Positions 35,405-46,453 of a DNA stretch of 64,000 nt are shown piece by piece (the first letter of the stretch is position 1; each line of letters begins with the position of its first letter). The translations under genes and the position numbers were made by a program. The stretch comes from Rickettsiales bacterium (GTDB lineage Bacteria; Pseudomonadota; Alphaproteobacteria; Rickettsiales; JAJNBL01): positions 1 to 64,000 of the forward strand of contig JAJNBL010000002.1 in the NCBI GenBank assembly GCA_021156175.1, in the 5' to 3' direction. The notes beneath the pieces are model-generated. The model had not been told where the DNA came from. It ran no database searches and was given only the letters and a program-made list of their open reading frames with translations.

Positions 35405-37946
35405 GCAGCTCTGGCGGCATCACGGTTTCTTCCGTATCAGCATCGCCAGCATCAAGATCCCCTTCTTCCGTGGATCCCACTTTCCAAGGATCGATATTTT
35501 TAAGCTCCGCATTATCCCGCGGAAGGTGACAGACGACTTTGGTGCCTACACCCGGCTTCGAATAAAGCTCAACCGTCCCTCCGTGAAGCTCCACGAAGCT
35601 CTTTACGACCGAAAGTCCCAAGCCTGCCCCGAGTCTTCCTGGTGCCCGGCCGGTAGGGTTGCTCCGGTGGAATTTATCAAACACGGCACGCTGCTCGTCC
35701 GCTGGAATTCCCGCACCGCTATCTTCCACCCAAATATCGATTTCGCCTTTTTTGCCTTTCTTCGCGCCCAGTGTAATTTTGCCCCCAGCTTCCGTAAATT
35801 TGATCGCGTTGCTGACAAGCTTAAACACCACCTGGCGGATACGGCGGCCATCGCCCCACATCTTCCCAATCCCACCCGAACATTCAAACGTAAAAGTCAG
35901 GCTATTCTCCCGCAGGCGCTCTTGGATCAGACCTTGCACCGATGAAAGCGCTTCGTGGATGTCAAAACGCTCAACCTCTAGCACCATATAGCCCGCTTCA
36001 ATCGAGGCGAGATCAAGAATATCGTTAATGAGCCCCATCAGATATTGCGACGATTTATGAATGCCTGTTACATACTCACGCTGACGGTCATTGAGCTCGC
36101 CAAAATACTGATGGCTGAGCACTTCCGAGAATCCAACAATCGATGTAAGCGGGGAACGGAGTTCATACGATACGTTTGCAAGGAACTCGGTCTTTAAGCG
36201 ATCCGCCTCTTTCAGCGCTTCGTTCCGTTCACGAAGTGACCGCTCAACCAATGTCGAATCCGTCACATCGACATAGGTCATCAATGTTGCACCATCAGGC
36301 AGCGGGACACTCGCAATCTCAATTACAGAGCCATCGGTACGCTCCAAACGCCGCAAGCCCGGCGTGCGTTTCATGATGTAATCGACTGTCCGGTTTCGAT
36401 AAGGCTCCCACTCTTCATCAAAACTATGAAGGAATTTTGTACGCTCCATCAGATCAACCAAATGCGGTTCCGTAGCAAGGAACGTAGGATCCACTTTCCA
36501 CATCCGTGCATAGACCGGGTTACTTAAGCGCAACCGACCATTCTGCCCGAATACTGCAACAGCTTCATGAAGATTATCGAGCGTTGCACGCTGCACTGCG
36601 ATTAAGGTGTTATACGAACGCTCAAGCGCAATTTTGTCGGTCATATCCTCATACGCAATGAGAATGCCGCCCAGCGCATGCGGAATTACAATCAGATGCA
36701 GCGTCTTACCATCAGGCAAATAGAGGAAGTCATTATAAGGCTCAATGAGGTTGGTAAACCACTGGAGCTGCTCGCGCTTGAATTTCGGGAAATCCGATTG
36801 CTCAGGAAGTTTGCGTTTCTCGCGCAAAATTTCTAACACCTCACCATAGGTCGGATGGCTCGCAAGCCACTTTTCATCGAGCTGCCATAATTTCGCATAC
36901 GCATTATTATAATATTTTAGACGCGTATCCGCCCCAAAAATTGCGGTTGCACTGGAGGTACTTTCGAGCAAATCCGCTTGCGCTGAAATGTGACGCTCCA
37001 CCTCTTTTTCTACCAACTCCAGCGACGTGATATCGAACGCAACACCTAGCGTCCCGCGTTTTTCTTCCAAAGGTAATTCCTGGAATTGATACAGCCTGCG
37101 CTTACCTTCCACCACAATATGATGGCGCTCTTCGCGCGTTTTGTTGGTTTCTTTCACCCACTGCGCCAAAGGACGGCTTTTATCGCTTAATTCTGGTAAT
37201 CCTGCTGCGCTACCCTCCACCACGTTCGCTCCGATATCGCCGATATGGCGGTGATACGCGGCATTCACAAATTCAATAGCCAGCTGTGGCCCTCTCACCC
37301 ACACGGGATATGGGACGTTATTCAGCATCAGCGAAAGGAGGCCGAGCCGCTTCTCCAGCGCATGATTTTCGTTCTGGAGTATATGTTGCTGGGTTTCAAA
37401 TACGGTGATGTCCTGGAACCATAAAATGATCCCAACCATCGCACCATCGAGGTCATTAATTCGATCGCCGCTGCACTGGAAATGGCGCTCTTGTCCACGC
37501 ACATCCGCACGCAAATGCGTTACAAAATTTTTCTTGCCCGCCTGGAGTTCCTGGAACAATTTTTTGAGCCGTTCGCGATACTCCCCTTCGAAATAGCCGA
37601 GTAGTTGCTCAAAGGTTTCTACTCCGCTCAAGAAGTTGAGCAGGCGCTCTAACACCGGCGAAAATTCTTCGCGGTGATAACGCACATCCCAATAATAATA
37701 CCCTCCCGGCGCGGAAGAAAGGAGATCGTCCAGACGTTCGCGGATGAGTTTTTGTTCTTTGGTGGTTTGTTGGACATCGCGGTAACGCAAAAAGAAGAAT
37801 ACCGATACACCCACAGCCACAAGCGCAACAAAAGTAAGGGCAAACAAGAACGGAAGAAGAGAAAGGGTTTCTGCCCCTTGAGCAAAGGCGCTCAAAGGCA
37901 GAAATGCCGCGAAGGCTAATAAACTATAGCCGATATACGCCCTCAA
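35397..37946 (-). CDS. divL: DivL-type PAS sensor kinase with Tyr in place of His
   Basis: Protein of 849 aa. Two N-terminal hydrophobic segments (about 3-22 and 32-54), several PAS domains (about 70-560), then HisKA and HATPase domains. The phosphorylation box reads NVSYELRSPLTSIVGF: the normal His is Tyr594, as in Caulobacter DivL. N box (LVSNAIKFTEAGG), G1 (DSGAGIP) and G2 (GLGLSVVKSF) are intact. In Caulobacter DivL senses phospho-DivK and steers CckA and thereby CtrA, the cell-cycle regulator. The C-terminal tail is acidic. Located 30 bp after ahcY and overlapping tsaE; this neighbourhood is common for alphaproteobacterial divL. Confidence 0.9.
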   Translation of the reverse strand: MRAYIGYSLLAFAAFLPLSAFAQGAETLSLLPFLFALTFVALVAVGVSVFFFLRYRDVQQTTKEQKLIRERLDDLLSSAPGGYYYWDVRYHREEFSPVLERLLNFLSGVETFEQLLGYFEGEYRERLKKLFQELQAGKKNFVTHLRADVRGQERHFQCSGDRINDLDGAMVGIILWFQDITVFETQQHILQNENHALEKRLGLLSLMLNNVPYPVWVRGPQLAIEFVNAAYHRHIGDIGANVVEGSAAGLPELSDKSRPLAQWVKETNKTREERHHIVVEGKRRLYQFQELPLEEKRGTLGVAFDITSLELVEKEVERHISAQADLLESTSSATAIFGADTRLKYYNNAYAKLWQLDEKWLASHPTYGEVLEILREKRKLPEQSDFPKFKREQLQWFTNLIEPYNDFLYLPDGKTLHLIVIPHALGGILIAYEDMTDKIALERSYNTLIAVQRATLDNLHEAVAVFGQNGRLRLSNPVYARMWKVDPTFLATEPHLVDLMERTKFLHSFDEEWEPYRNRTVDYIMKRTPGLRRLERTDGSVIEIASVPLPDGATLMTYVDVTDSTLVERSLRERNEALKEADRLKTEFLANVSYELRSPLTSIVGFSEVLSHQYFGELNDRQREYVTGIHKSSQYLMGLINDILDLASIEAGYMVLEVERFDIHEALSSVQGLIQERLRENSLTFTFECSGGIGKMWGDGRRIRQVVFKLVSNAIKFTEAGGKITLGAKKGKKGEIDIWVEDSGAGIPADEQRAVFDKFHRSNPTGRAPGRLGAGLGLSVVKSFVELHGGTVELYSKPGVGTKVVCHLPRDNAELKNIDPWKVGSTEEGDLDAGDADTEETVMPPELHG

Positions 37947-37975
37947 TCACCCTCACTCATACTTCTCAATTCTTT

Positions 37976-39328
<1,353 letters not shown>

Positions 39329-39435
39329 TCATGCGTGCCATCCTTCTTAGCACACTGACGAGAAAAGGAAATGAGAAATTCAGGGAAAGACCTGGGCTGT
39401 ATCGACATTCATACTTTCTATGGTCGTCTATCGCC

Positions 39436-40944
39436 CTACCAGCTATACTGCACGGTATAGGTGAGCACCGTTTCCTTATCCTTGGGTAAGTTGATCGGGA
39501 AAAGCACCATATAGGCACTGTCTTTCTTAAACTCATGGGAAGGTTTTAGTATTTTCGCATTGGCACCGAGCGCTTCTTCGACAGTCACCTCGATATCTTC
39601 CTTCTTACGATTCCGCAACCGCACCTCGATATCTTCCTCACGAATACGCTTTCCGTCATCCTGACGCGTATTCATTACTTTACGTTCGCCTACCACATCA
39701 AATGCGTTCCCCAGTGCGATTTTAACCTCTTCCTCGCGTGGAGTGTGATCGATTGTATCTTCTCCGATAAACTCCAGACTGTTATCGGCATCATCATATT
39801 TGTTCACGCGGATCCGACCCGCAGGCAGTGGAATCCCAAGACCTTCTTTTTCTGCATTCACAAATTTTACGCCGACTTCCACCTTGCCTCCACGGAAGCG
39901 GTATTCTTTCTTGACCGGAATGCTGCGAACCGGCGCAAATAATTCCAACTGTTTGGTTGTATTGTCTGGTAGTGTGGCAGGGCGCTGAAGAGTGTAAAGA
40001 TGGTACTCAAAGAAGCTTTTCTCCGCAAAACCTTTTGCCCTCGGAGCCGCCGCATCCGTTGCCATACCCATCGCATACATTCTTTCTTGCATCACCGGCT
40101 GAGGTGCACGATGTACTTCACCTGCCACCAACTTCAATTTGGCATCGGAAAAACCTGCGCCCGAACGGTTCAAGATACTCACCCACCCATTCAAATCAAT
40201 CTTCCCTTCATTCGGATTTTTACCTTCCGTAAAAACAACGTTATAATCCGCCCACCAGGTCATCCCTTCGGTCTGATAGCTAAGCTCCACCGCATGTTCG
40301 CCGGGTTGTTTAGTCTCAACCTGCCAGGAAAGTGCTGGCTTGGTCATCAACCCTCCAGGAAGCGAAGGAAACTCAATCCCACTAAAGTCGCTCAAACTAT
40401 GTACCGCACCATCGTCTTTTGAAAGTGTTACACCCCCTTGAGTACTTACAAGCGTGCCTTTATAACGCTCAATGGAATTTCCGACCGTCTGTTCGACCGT
40501 AATCGGGCGGTCGATATAACGCTCAAGTAACTTCTCGCGGCTTACCAAATCAAACAGGTAATTCTGCTCAACCACATGGGTCGATTCCGGATGAGAAAGC
40601 GAGGTGAAAAGCACCGTCGTGGGGTCGATATAAGCCGCCACATCCGAGAATGTTACCGTGCTGAATTTTTCTGGGATAGAAAGCATCCGCTGCTGCTTAA
40701 CCACCGCGTAGCCTGGAATCGATTGCGCATTGGCAAAATAGGGCATTTCTCCTGGAGCTGGACGATATGCCCCTGGCGGAACCGCACCGGGCGCTGCTTT
40801 ACTGTAGATGGTGACGGCATCCTGAAGTTTTCCTTTTTTCACTTCCCCCTTGGCATCAACAAAGAACGGTAGCGTGACCGCACCAGTAAGCAGAAGTATC
40901 CCCGCGATACGGGAAAAAGGGGAAGATAACATTAAGCACCTCAT
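39436..40944 (-). CDS. DUF4139 domain protein, exported
   Basis: Protein of 502 aa with an N-terminal signal (IAGILLLTGAVTLPFFVDA). The C-terminal two thirds have the DUF4139 pattern: LSYQTEGMTWWADYNVVF, LNGWVSILNRSGAGFSDAKL and the closing beta-rich part (VTVEEALGANAKILKPS, ETVLTYTVQYSW). The function of the family is not established; it is periplasmic or surface located and beta-rich. Monocistronic between ahcY and palindrome copy D. Confidence 0.8.
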   Translation of the reverse strand: MRCLMLSSPFSRIAGILLLTGAVTLPFFVDAKGEVKKGKLQDAVTIYSKAAPGAVPPGAYRPAPGEMPYFANAQSIPGYAVVKQQRMLSIPEKFSTVTFSDVAAYIDPTTVLFTSLSHPESTHVVEQNYLFDLVSREKLLERYIDRPITVEQTVGNSIERYKGTLVSTQGGVTLSKDDGAVHSLSDFSGIEFPSLPGGLMTKPALSWQVETKQPGEHAVELSYQTEGMTWWADYNVVFTEGKNPNEGKIDLNGWVSILNRSGAGFSDAKLKLVAGEVHRAPQPVMQERMYAMGMATDAAAPRAKGFAEKSFFEYHLYTLQRPATLPDNTTKQLELFAPVRSIPVKKEYRFRGGKVEVGVKFVNAEKEGLGIPLPAGRIRVNKYDDADNSLEFIGEDTIDHTPREEEVKIALGNAFDVVGERKVMNTRQDDGKRIREEDIEVRLRNRKKEDIEVTVEEALGANAKILKPSHEFKKDSAYMVLFPINLPKDKETVLTYTVQYSW

Positions 40945-40960
40945 CTCAGGTTTTTAGCAT

Positions 40961-41020
40961 TTTTTGCAGCGTGAAGCGAGAGTGTACACGAAACTACACG
41001 AGGATTCGAGCAGGAAAATT
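40961..41020. repeat. Intergenic imperfect palindrome, copy D (about 60 bp)
   Basis: TTTTTTGCAGCGTGAAGCGA then GAGTGTA pairs imperfectly with TACACGAGGATTCGAGCAGG then AAAA around a short loop (CACGAAAC). Right half shares GTGTAC, then TACACGAGGATTCGA and CAGGAAAAT with copies A and B (consensus GTACRYGAG-AYCGA...CAGGRAAAT). Shorter than the others, apparently only the core. Lies between the DUF4139 start and the GNAT stop. Confidence 0.6.
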
Positions 41021-41030
41021 GTGAGACGGC

Positions 41031-41609
41031 TTAGCTGATATGTAGAGGATGGGAGGGAACCCGATATTCCAGCTCCTCGGAAGGATGCCAGCACGGTGAA
41101 GGCCGGACCATCAACGTCACCAAGTTCCCTTCAGAATCACGCCCTTCATTGGCAATATGGAATCCTGCTTTTTCATAGCAACGGATTGCCCGGGCATTAT
41201 CCGGGAACGGGTCAAGAATAACCCGGCGGAAGCCTTTCTGGAAAAGGAAGTTCGTAAAATCTTCAACGATGCTCGTACCCAAGCCCCGGCTCAAATAGGC
41301 TTCTTCCCCAATAAAAATATCAATACCGGCAGTATCTTTTTTATACGGGAGGTAGCTCGGTGGCGGGTCAAAACGGGAGAGATCGTAATATTGAATGTAC
41401 CCAATCGGGATTCGGGCATACTCGATAATGAATGGAAAATCGGTGGTATTATATTCCAATTTACGGAAAATGGCATTAGGAGATTCGTACCCATTCCGAA
41501 ACCACTGGCTTCTCACATGCTCACATTCTGCCCAGGCAAAATATAAGGAAAGATGTTCGCGGCCAAAAGGCACGAAACACGGGCGCACAAATGGTGGCAA
41601 GGGCCTCAT
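41031..41609 (-). CDS. GNAT acetyltransferase, AAC(6')-like
   Basis: Protein of 192 aa of the acetyltransferase-8 type: IIEYARIPIGYIQYYDL, DIFIGEEAYLSRGLGTSIVEDF (acetyl-CoA loop) and VILDPFPDNARAIRCYEKAGF. This matches the fold of aminoglycoside 6'-N-acetyltransferases and siderophore acetyltransferases, but chromosomal relatives mostly have unknown substrates. 16 bp after the bactofilin gene, so probably co-transcribed with the wall genes upstream. The C-terminal 25 residues are specific to this protein. Confidence 0.8.
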   Translation of the reverse strand: MRPLPPFVRPCFVPFGREHLSLYFAWAECEHVRSQWFRNGYESPNAIFRKLEYNTTDFPFIIEYARIPIGYIQYYDLSRFDPPPSYLPYKKDTAGIDIFIGEEAYLSRGLGTSIVEDFTNFLFQKGFRRVILDPFPDNARAIRCYEKAGFHIANEGRDSEGNLVTLMVRPSPCWHPSEELEYRVPSHPLHIS

Positions 41610-41625
41610 ACAACAGTGTTAGGGG

Positions 41626-42093
41626 TTATACCGTCTCTTCAATCAACCGGATATCGTCTTCAACTTCCGCGATATCGCGGCTCTCTATCGCGTCGAGTTC
41701 CTTACTGCGATGGAGTTTGTCCGTGTTTTTGCACTGGCCATCCACAAATGCACCGTCTTCGATGCTGAGTGTCTCATACATGATGACCCCAATAACACGA
41801 CCATTTTCAGATAATTTCACATAACGGGCCTTAATCAAGCCGCGCACTTCGCCATTGACCTGGACAGTCTCTGCGATCACATCGCCTTTCACCAATCCAT
41901 TGCGATGTATGGTAACAGAGGTACAGGTGATATTTCCCTCAATACGACCCGCCACTTCGACACTTCCTTCGCTGATGAGGTTCCCAAGAATATTCAAATC
42001 TGAGGAAATAATCGAAGGAACATTACTCTTGGCAGGATAATTTCCATAATCACTTGTTACAGATTTCGGGGTATTCCTAGAAAACATATTCAC
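41626..42093 (-). CDS. bacA: Bactofilin
   Basis: Polymer-forming cytoskeletal protein of 155 aa. The central beta-helix domain (about 27-125) shows the repeating Gly/Val pattern: LGNLISEGSVEVAGRIEGNI, HRNGLVKGDVIAETVQVNGE, RYVKLSENGRVIGV. Bactofilins form filaments that place wall enzymes. The gene overlaps the upstream M23 peptidase gene by 17 bp; bactofilin-M23 pairs are known to work together (for example LmdC in stalked alphaproteobacteria), which supports a shape role. The acidic C-terminal tail (about 128-155) is probably disordered. Confidence 0.93.
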   Translation of the reverse strand: MNMFSRNTPKSVTSDYGNYPAKSNVPSIISSDLNILGNLISEGSVEVAGRIEGNITCTSVTIHRNGLVKGDVIAETVQVNGEVRGLIKARYVKLSENGRVIGVIMYETLSIEDGAFVDGQCKNTDKLHRSKELDAIESRDIAEVEDDIRLIEETV

Positions 42094-43270
42094 CTGCCTT
42101 TAAGAAAGTTTCTGGATCAACTGCCACTCCGTCATACCGGACTTCGTAATGCAGATGCGAACCCGTACTACGTCCTGTATTTCCTTGCAGGCCTACAACC
42201 TGGCCACGGCCAAGCTTTTGCCCTTCATGCACTAGAATCTTCGACATATGCCCGTAACGGGTGCGAAGCCCATTACCGTGGTCTATTTCCACACACATAC
42301 CATACGCCCCATTCATCTCCGCCAGGACAACCACTCCCGGAGCGGTGGCAAGTACACGGGATTTAAATTTTCCCACAAAATCGATCCCGCTATGCGTGGC
42401 ATAGATTTTACGGATAGGGTCTAAACGATGTCCAAAACCACTGGAGACAGTATATCCTTTCATCGGTTTAGAGAGCGGCATCTGGTGGACGATATCTTCC
42501 AAATGTTGAAGATACTCCAAATTCCCGTCAAGGCTCTGCTCTAACAGCACCGGATCGAACAATCCCGCCGTACCACCCACCTTACCATTTTCTGGCTCAA
42601 ACGGACCCCCCTGACCCAAACTTTTCAAGTTTGCGGCGGTAGCAGCACTTCTGGCAGCAGATTTTTTAAGATCGGGGTCTTCTTTAATAAAATGGCTCAT
42701 ACCCACACCCGTCATCGCAATAACGGTTTCAAGCGTTTGGATACGTTCACGAATTTTAGCATGAATATCAATGAGAACCTCCTTAACCCCTTCGTCAAGG
42801 ATTGCCATCTCATCATTCACATTGCTCTCTTCTGTACCTGAATCTTCGCGTACCGCCTTCCCATCTTTATCTGTTTTCAGTGTTGGGCGAAGCTGGTCGT
42901 ACTTTTTGACCTGCTCAAAATAGCTATTGAGACGAACGAGGTTCTTTTGGAGGTCTGTTACCTGATATTGCAACGTTTCATTTGTCAGGTTTGTATGGGT
43001 GATTTCGCGGTCTTTTGCTGATAAAATGTCTTGGTATGCAAAATACCGACCGCTGGTATAGGAGAGCCATACGAGAGTAACGGTCGCAAGAATGACGATA
43101 GACGCCTGGACTTGTGGCCCGAAAGGAACGCTTACAATTTCCTCATCGGAAATAATAACCAGACGTTTTTTACTAAATATCTTATGAAAAAGTGTACGAG
43201 TCTTCCTGCTCACGTGATGTAGCCTTCGTTTCCATTGTGGTTCAGTTACGTGAAAAACACGGACTCTCAT
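42077..43270 (-). CDS. M23-family metallopeptidase, bactofilin partner
   Basis: Protein of 397 aa: short cytosolic N terminus, one membrane helix (about 57-77), periplasmic coiled coil (about 80-130, TNETLQYQVTDLQKNLVRLN), then a C-terminal M23 domain with HSGIDFVGKF and SHLHYEVRYDG supplying the Zn ligands. The layout is that of LmdC-type peptidoglycan endopeptidases, in which the cytosolic tail meets bactofilin. ATG 43270 (MRVRVFHVTE) is preferred to a TTG 27 bp earlier. The gap 43298-43436 before it probably holds its promoter, so the pair may be expressed apart from rodA. Confidence 0.9.
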   Translation of the reverse strand: MRVRVFHVTEPQWKRRLHHVSRKTRTLFHKIFSKKRLVIISDEEIVSVPFGPQVQASIVILATVTLVWLSYTSGRYFAYQDILSAKDREITHTNLTNETLQYQVTDLQKNLVRLNSYFEQVKKYDQLRPTLKTDKDGKAVREDSGTEESNVNDEMAILDEGVKEVLIDIHAKIRERIQTLETVIAMTGVGMSHFIKEDPDLKKSAARSAATAANLKSLGQGGPFEPENGKVGGTAGLFDPVLLEQSLDGNLEYLQHLEDIVHQMPLSKPMKGYTVSSGFGHRLDPIRKIYATHSGIDFVGKFKSRVLATAPGVVVLAEMNGAYGMCVEIDHGNGLRTRYGHMSKILVHEGQKLGRGQVVGLQGNTGRSTGSHLHYEVRYDGVAVDPETFLKAGEYVF

Positions 43271-43436
43271 TTTGCCACCAACTACGCTTATCTGCAAGCA
43301 TTTATTAATATTACTGTAGGGTCACAACGACCTCGGGTTGAAACCCTCTTTTCATGAAGAATATGGAGGTTCTTTTAATAAAAGGTAAAATAGATGAGAA
43401 TTTTTTCTCCATCCTATTTTCAACCTCTAGTTTTCG

Positions 43437-44579
43437 TCAGAATGGCCCCTGCTGGTTCCTCTCTAGCTTCACATCATAATAAAGATGGATATTGAGCAAT
43501 AATCCCGTCCCAATCAGCACCACCATCAACATTGTTCCCCCGTAAGAAACAAGCGGAAGCGGCACCCCTACGACCGGGACCATACCCATTACCATCGCCA
43601 TATTGATCGCGGCATGCAGGAAAACCATGGTGGTAATACCTATTGCCAATAGCCTACCATACTGGTTCCGGCAATTAATCGCGATAAAGGTACCATAGAC
43701 AATGATAAGGGAAAAAATAACGACAATACTGACACTTCCAATAAAACCGAACTCTTCGGAAAGCATCGTAAAAATAAAGTCCGTATGTTTTTCTGGCAAG
43801 AAACTCAACTGATTCTGGCTTCCCGCCATATAGCCTTTTCCGGTAAATCCGCCGGATCCGATGGCGATTTGTGACTGAAGAATATTATATCCAGCCCCCA
43901 GCGGATCGGTCTCCGGACTTAAGAAAGTCAGCACCCGCTGTCTCTGGTAATCATGAAGCTCATGCCATGCAACCGGAATAGCTGCAAGACCAATTATAAT
44001 AACTACCACAAACTTCCACGCCTTGACCCCTGCAGCAAAGAAAACCGCTCCTCCCGTCATCAACACAATAAACGCAGTCCCCAAATCGGGCTGTATTAAT
44101 ACAAGGGCAGCAGGCAGAAGCGCCATCAATATAGGGACTATTAAATAAAGGACATTGGAAACATCTTTATAATGCATGCAGTGAAAATAGCGCGCTAGTC
44201 CCAACACCAGGGCAAGCTTCATAAGCTCCGCTGGCTGCATTGAAAAACCACCAATGGATATCCAACGCGTTGCCCCCATGTTGGTTTCTCCTGCTACTTC
44301 TACCGCTACGAGCAGTAAAAATGCGCTAATATAGGCAACGTAGGAAATTTTCAAAATATAACGAGTTGGAGTAAGCGCAATCCCAATCATCACAAAAAAG
44401 AACATGATAAAACGTTTAATCTGCGGAAGCATCCAGCGATCGATATCCCCATTTGCGGCTGAATAGGTCATGGTAAACCCTGCACACGCAAGCAGCGTTA
44501 CCAGAAGCACAAGCCACCAGTGCAAGTGAACGAGGCGGGAAACGAGCCCCATTTTATCGACTTTCACATGCGCTCTCAT
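43437..44579 (-). CDS. rodA: Peptidoglycan polymerase RodA
   Basis: SEDS-family glycosyltransferase of the elongasome, 380 aa with about ten membrane helices. Family motifs: GGFSMQPAELMKLALVLGLA, KPDLGTAF-like IQPDLGTAFIVL, LSFLPEKHTDFIFTMLSEEF and PLVSYGGTMLM near the end. It polymerises lipid II with PBP2. Its ATG overlaps the mrdA stop as ATGA (44576-44579), so the two are translationally coupled. A weak hairpin with a T-rich tail follows at about 43392-43412. Confidence 0.96.
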   Translation of the reverse strand: MRAHVKVDKMGLVSRLVHLHWWLVLLVTLLACAGFTMTYSAANGDIDRWMLPQIKRFIMFFFVMIGIALTPTRYILKISYVAYISAFLLLVAVEVAGETNMGATRWISIGGFSMQPAELMKLALVLGLARYFHCMHYKDVSNVLYLIVPILMALLPAALVLIQPDLGTAFIVLMTGGAVFFAAGVKAWKFVVVIIIGLAAIPVAWHELHDYQRQRVLTFLSPETDPLGAGYNILQSQIAIGSGGFTGKGYMAGSQNQLSFLPEKHTDFIFTMLSEEFGFIGSVSIVVIFSLIIVYGTFIAINCRNQYGRLLAIGITTMVFLHAAINMAMVMGMVPVVGVPLPLVSYGGTMLMVVLIGTGLLLNIHLYYDVKLERNQQGPF

Positions 44580-46453
44580 ACCCTCTCTTCCTCTTTCTTA
44601 ACCGGCATAGCAGCAGGCGTGACCTCAAGGATTGTAGGATTTCTTGCCGATTCCCTCGCTTGCGCTGCACGCATAATATCGCGCGCCACCGGCGCTGCCG
44701 CACCAGAACCACTGCCCCCGTGCTCAATCACAACCGATATCGCATAACGCGGATTATCCACCGGCGCAATGGCCACAAATAAGGCATGGTTTTTATTTTT
44801 CCAGGCGATATCTTCTTTACGTTTATCCTCATTCACGCTCCGCGCAACGACTTGTGATGTCCCCGTTTTACCCGCCATTGCAAACTCTTTCTCCGGAATA
44901 CGGCTCATATAGGCCGTACCGCCAGGCCGATTGACGACCCCATCCATCCCATCAATTACCAAGTTGATGTGCTGGTCTGGAATGCCCATTGATTCAAACG
45001 AAACCGGCAGCCGGTTATTAGGATCATCCAGCACCAGACGGGGCACAACTTTTTTGCGTGCGCCTAAGCGCGCAACCATCAGCGCCATCTGCAACGGAGT
45101 CGCCACCATAAAGCCTTGTCCAATACCAGCATTTAAGGTATCGCCTGCTTGCCACGGTTGTTTATAGGTTTTCTGCTTCCAGGTCGGACTCGGGACAATC
45201 CCAGCCACTTCGTTAGAAATCGGAATCCCTGTTTTCTCGCCCAAACCGAATTCTTGGGCCATCTCGGCGATAGCCTCAATCCCAATTTTTTGCGCGATCG
45301 TGAAGAAGTAGGTATTGCAGGAACCGCTAATCGCTTCACGCAGATTCACATGACCGTGCCCTTGCTCCTTCCAGCAATGAAAGCGGCGGGATCCCAAACG
45401 GAAATAGCCCGGACAGTAGACTTTATTTTCTGGATTCACATGGGCTTTGAGTGCCGCCAAAGCAACCACCAATTTGAACGTAGAACCCGGAGGATATTGC
45501 TGCGAGACCGCCTTATTTGTCAATGGCTTATAGGGACTATTAATCAGCGAACCCCAATATTCAGAAGAAATCCCATAGGCAAACTGGTTAGGATCAAAGC
45601 CAGGAGTCGAACAGAGGGTCAAAATATCGCCATTGGTGAGATCCATCACCGCTGCCGCGCCACCTTTTTCACTCAAACGAGCATAGGCTATTTCCTGCAA
45701 GCCCGCATCGATCGTAAGATGCAACTTCGAGCCCGGCGAACTTTCCTCGCGCGATAATTCCCGGACTGGAAGGCCAAAAGCGTTCACTTCGAGTTTCTTC
45801 ACCCCTGCTTGCCCACGCAAAACGGATTCAAATGTACGCTCGATCGAGTTTTTCCCAATCTTGAAATCCGGATGCATAAGCAATGGGTTATTGGTGTCCC
45901 CCTCTTCTTTGGAGACGTTATCGACATAGCCTAATACGTGACACATTTTTTCCGCAAACGGGTAATGGCGCACCTGCGCAACATCAATCAACACCCCCGG
46001 AAGATCCGGCGTATTGACCTCCACCCGAGCCACCTGTTCCCAGGTCAGATGGTCATGCACGAGTACGGCGCCTCGGCGCTCTTTATACTTCTTCTTTGCT
46101 CGCGCAATAAATTTCTCTTGTTCCTCAAAACTAAAGCCCAGGATATTGGAAAGCCGCGTCAGGGTTTGCGTCATATCCGATGCCTGGCCTGGATCGAACA
46201 AGATTCGGTAATAATTTTCGTTAGTTGCTATTTCTGTATCGAAACGGTCGTAAATATTTCCCCGAAGCGGCGGAATGATGGAAAGACGGATACGGTTACT
46301 ATCGGACAGGGTCTTGTACTCTGTGACTTTAATGATCTGCAGATAGTACAAACGGGCAATCAGGGACGTAAGCAAGGTAAGCTTCATCCCCATGAGCACC
46401 AGGGCCCGACGGGTGAAAACCTTGCCTTGATTCGAGTCGTTACGCATTCCCAT
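44576..46453 (-). CDS. mrdA: Penicillin-binding protein 2
   Basis: Elongasome transpeptidase of about 625 aa: short cytosolic N terminus, one membrane helix (about 15-38), PBP dimer/pedestal domain and transpeptidase domain with active-site SxxK (PPGSTFKLVVAL), SxN (SGSCNTYF) and KTG (AGKTGTSQV). The C-terminal end is extended and Glu-rich. The start is uncertain among ATG 46453 and 46447, both overlapping the end of mreD by a few bases. Coupled to rodA. Confidence 0.95.
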   Translation of the reverse strand: MGMRNDSNQGKVFTRRALVLMGMKLTLLTSLIARLYYLQIIKVTEYKTLSDSNRIRLSIIPPLRGNIYDRFDTEIATNENYYRILFDPGQASDMTQTLTRLSNILGFSFEEQEKFIARAKKKYKERRGAVLVHDHLTWEQVARVEVNTPDLPGVLIDVAQVRHYPFAEKMCHVLGYVDNVSKEEGDTNNPLLMHPDFKIGKNSIERTFESVLRGQAGVKKLEVNAFGLPVRELSREESSPGSKLHLTIDAGLQEIAYARLSEKGGAAAVMDLTNGDILTLCSTPGFDPNQFAYGISSEYWGSLINSPYKPLTNKAVSQQYPPGSTFKLVVALAALKAHVNPENKVYCPGYFRLGSRRFHCWKEQGHGHVNLREAISGSCNTYFFTIAQKIGIEAIAEMAQEFGLGEKTGIPISNEVAGIVPSPTWKQKTYKQPWQAGDTLNAGIGQGFMVATPLQMALMVARLGARKKVVPRLVLDDPNNRLPVSFESMGIPDQHINLVIDGMDGVVNRPGGTAYMSRIPEKEFAMAGKTGTSQVVARSVNEDKRKEDIAWKNKNHALFVAIAPVDNPRYAISVVIEHGGSGSGAAAPVARDIMRAAQARESARNPTILEVTPAAMPVKKEEERV

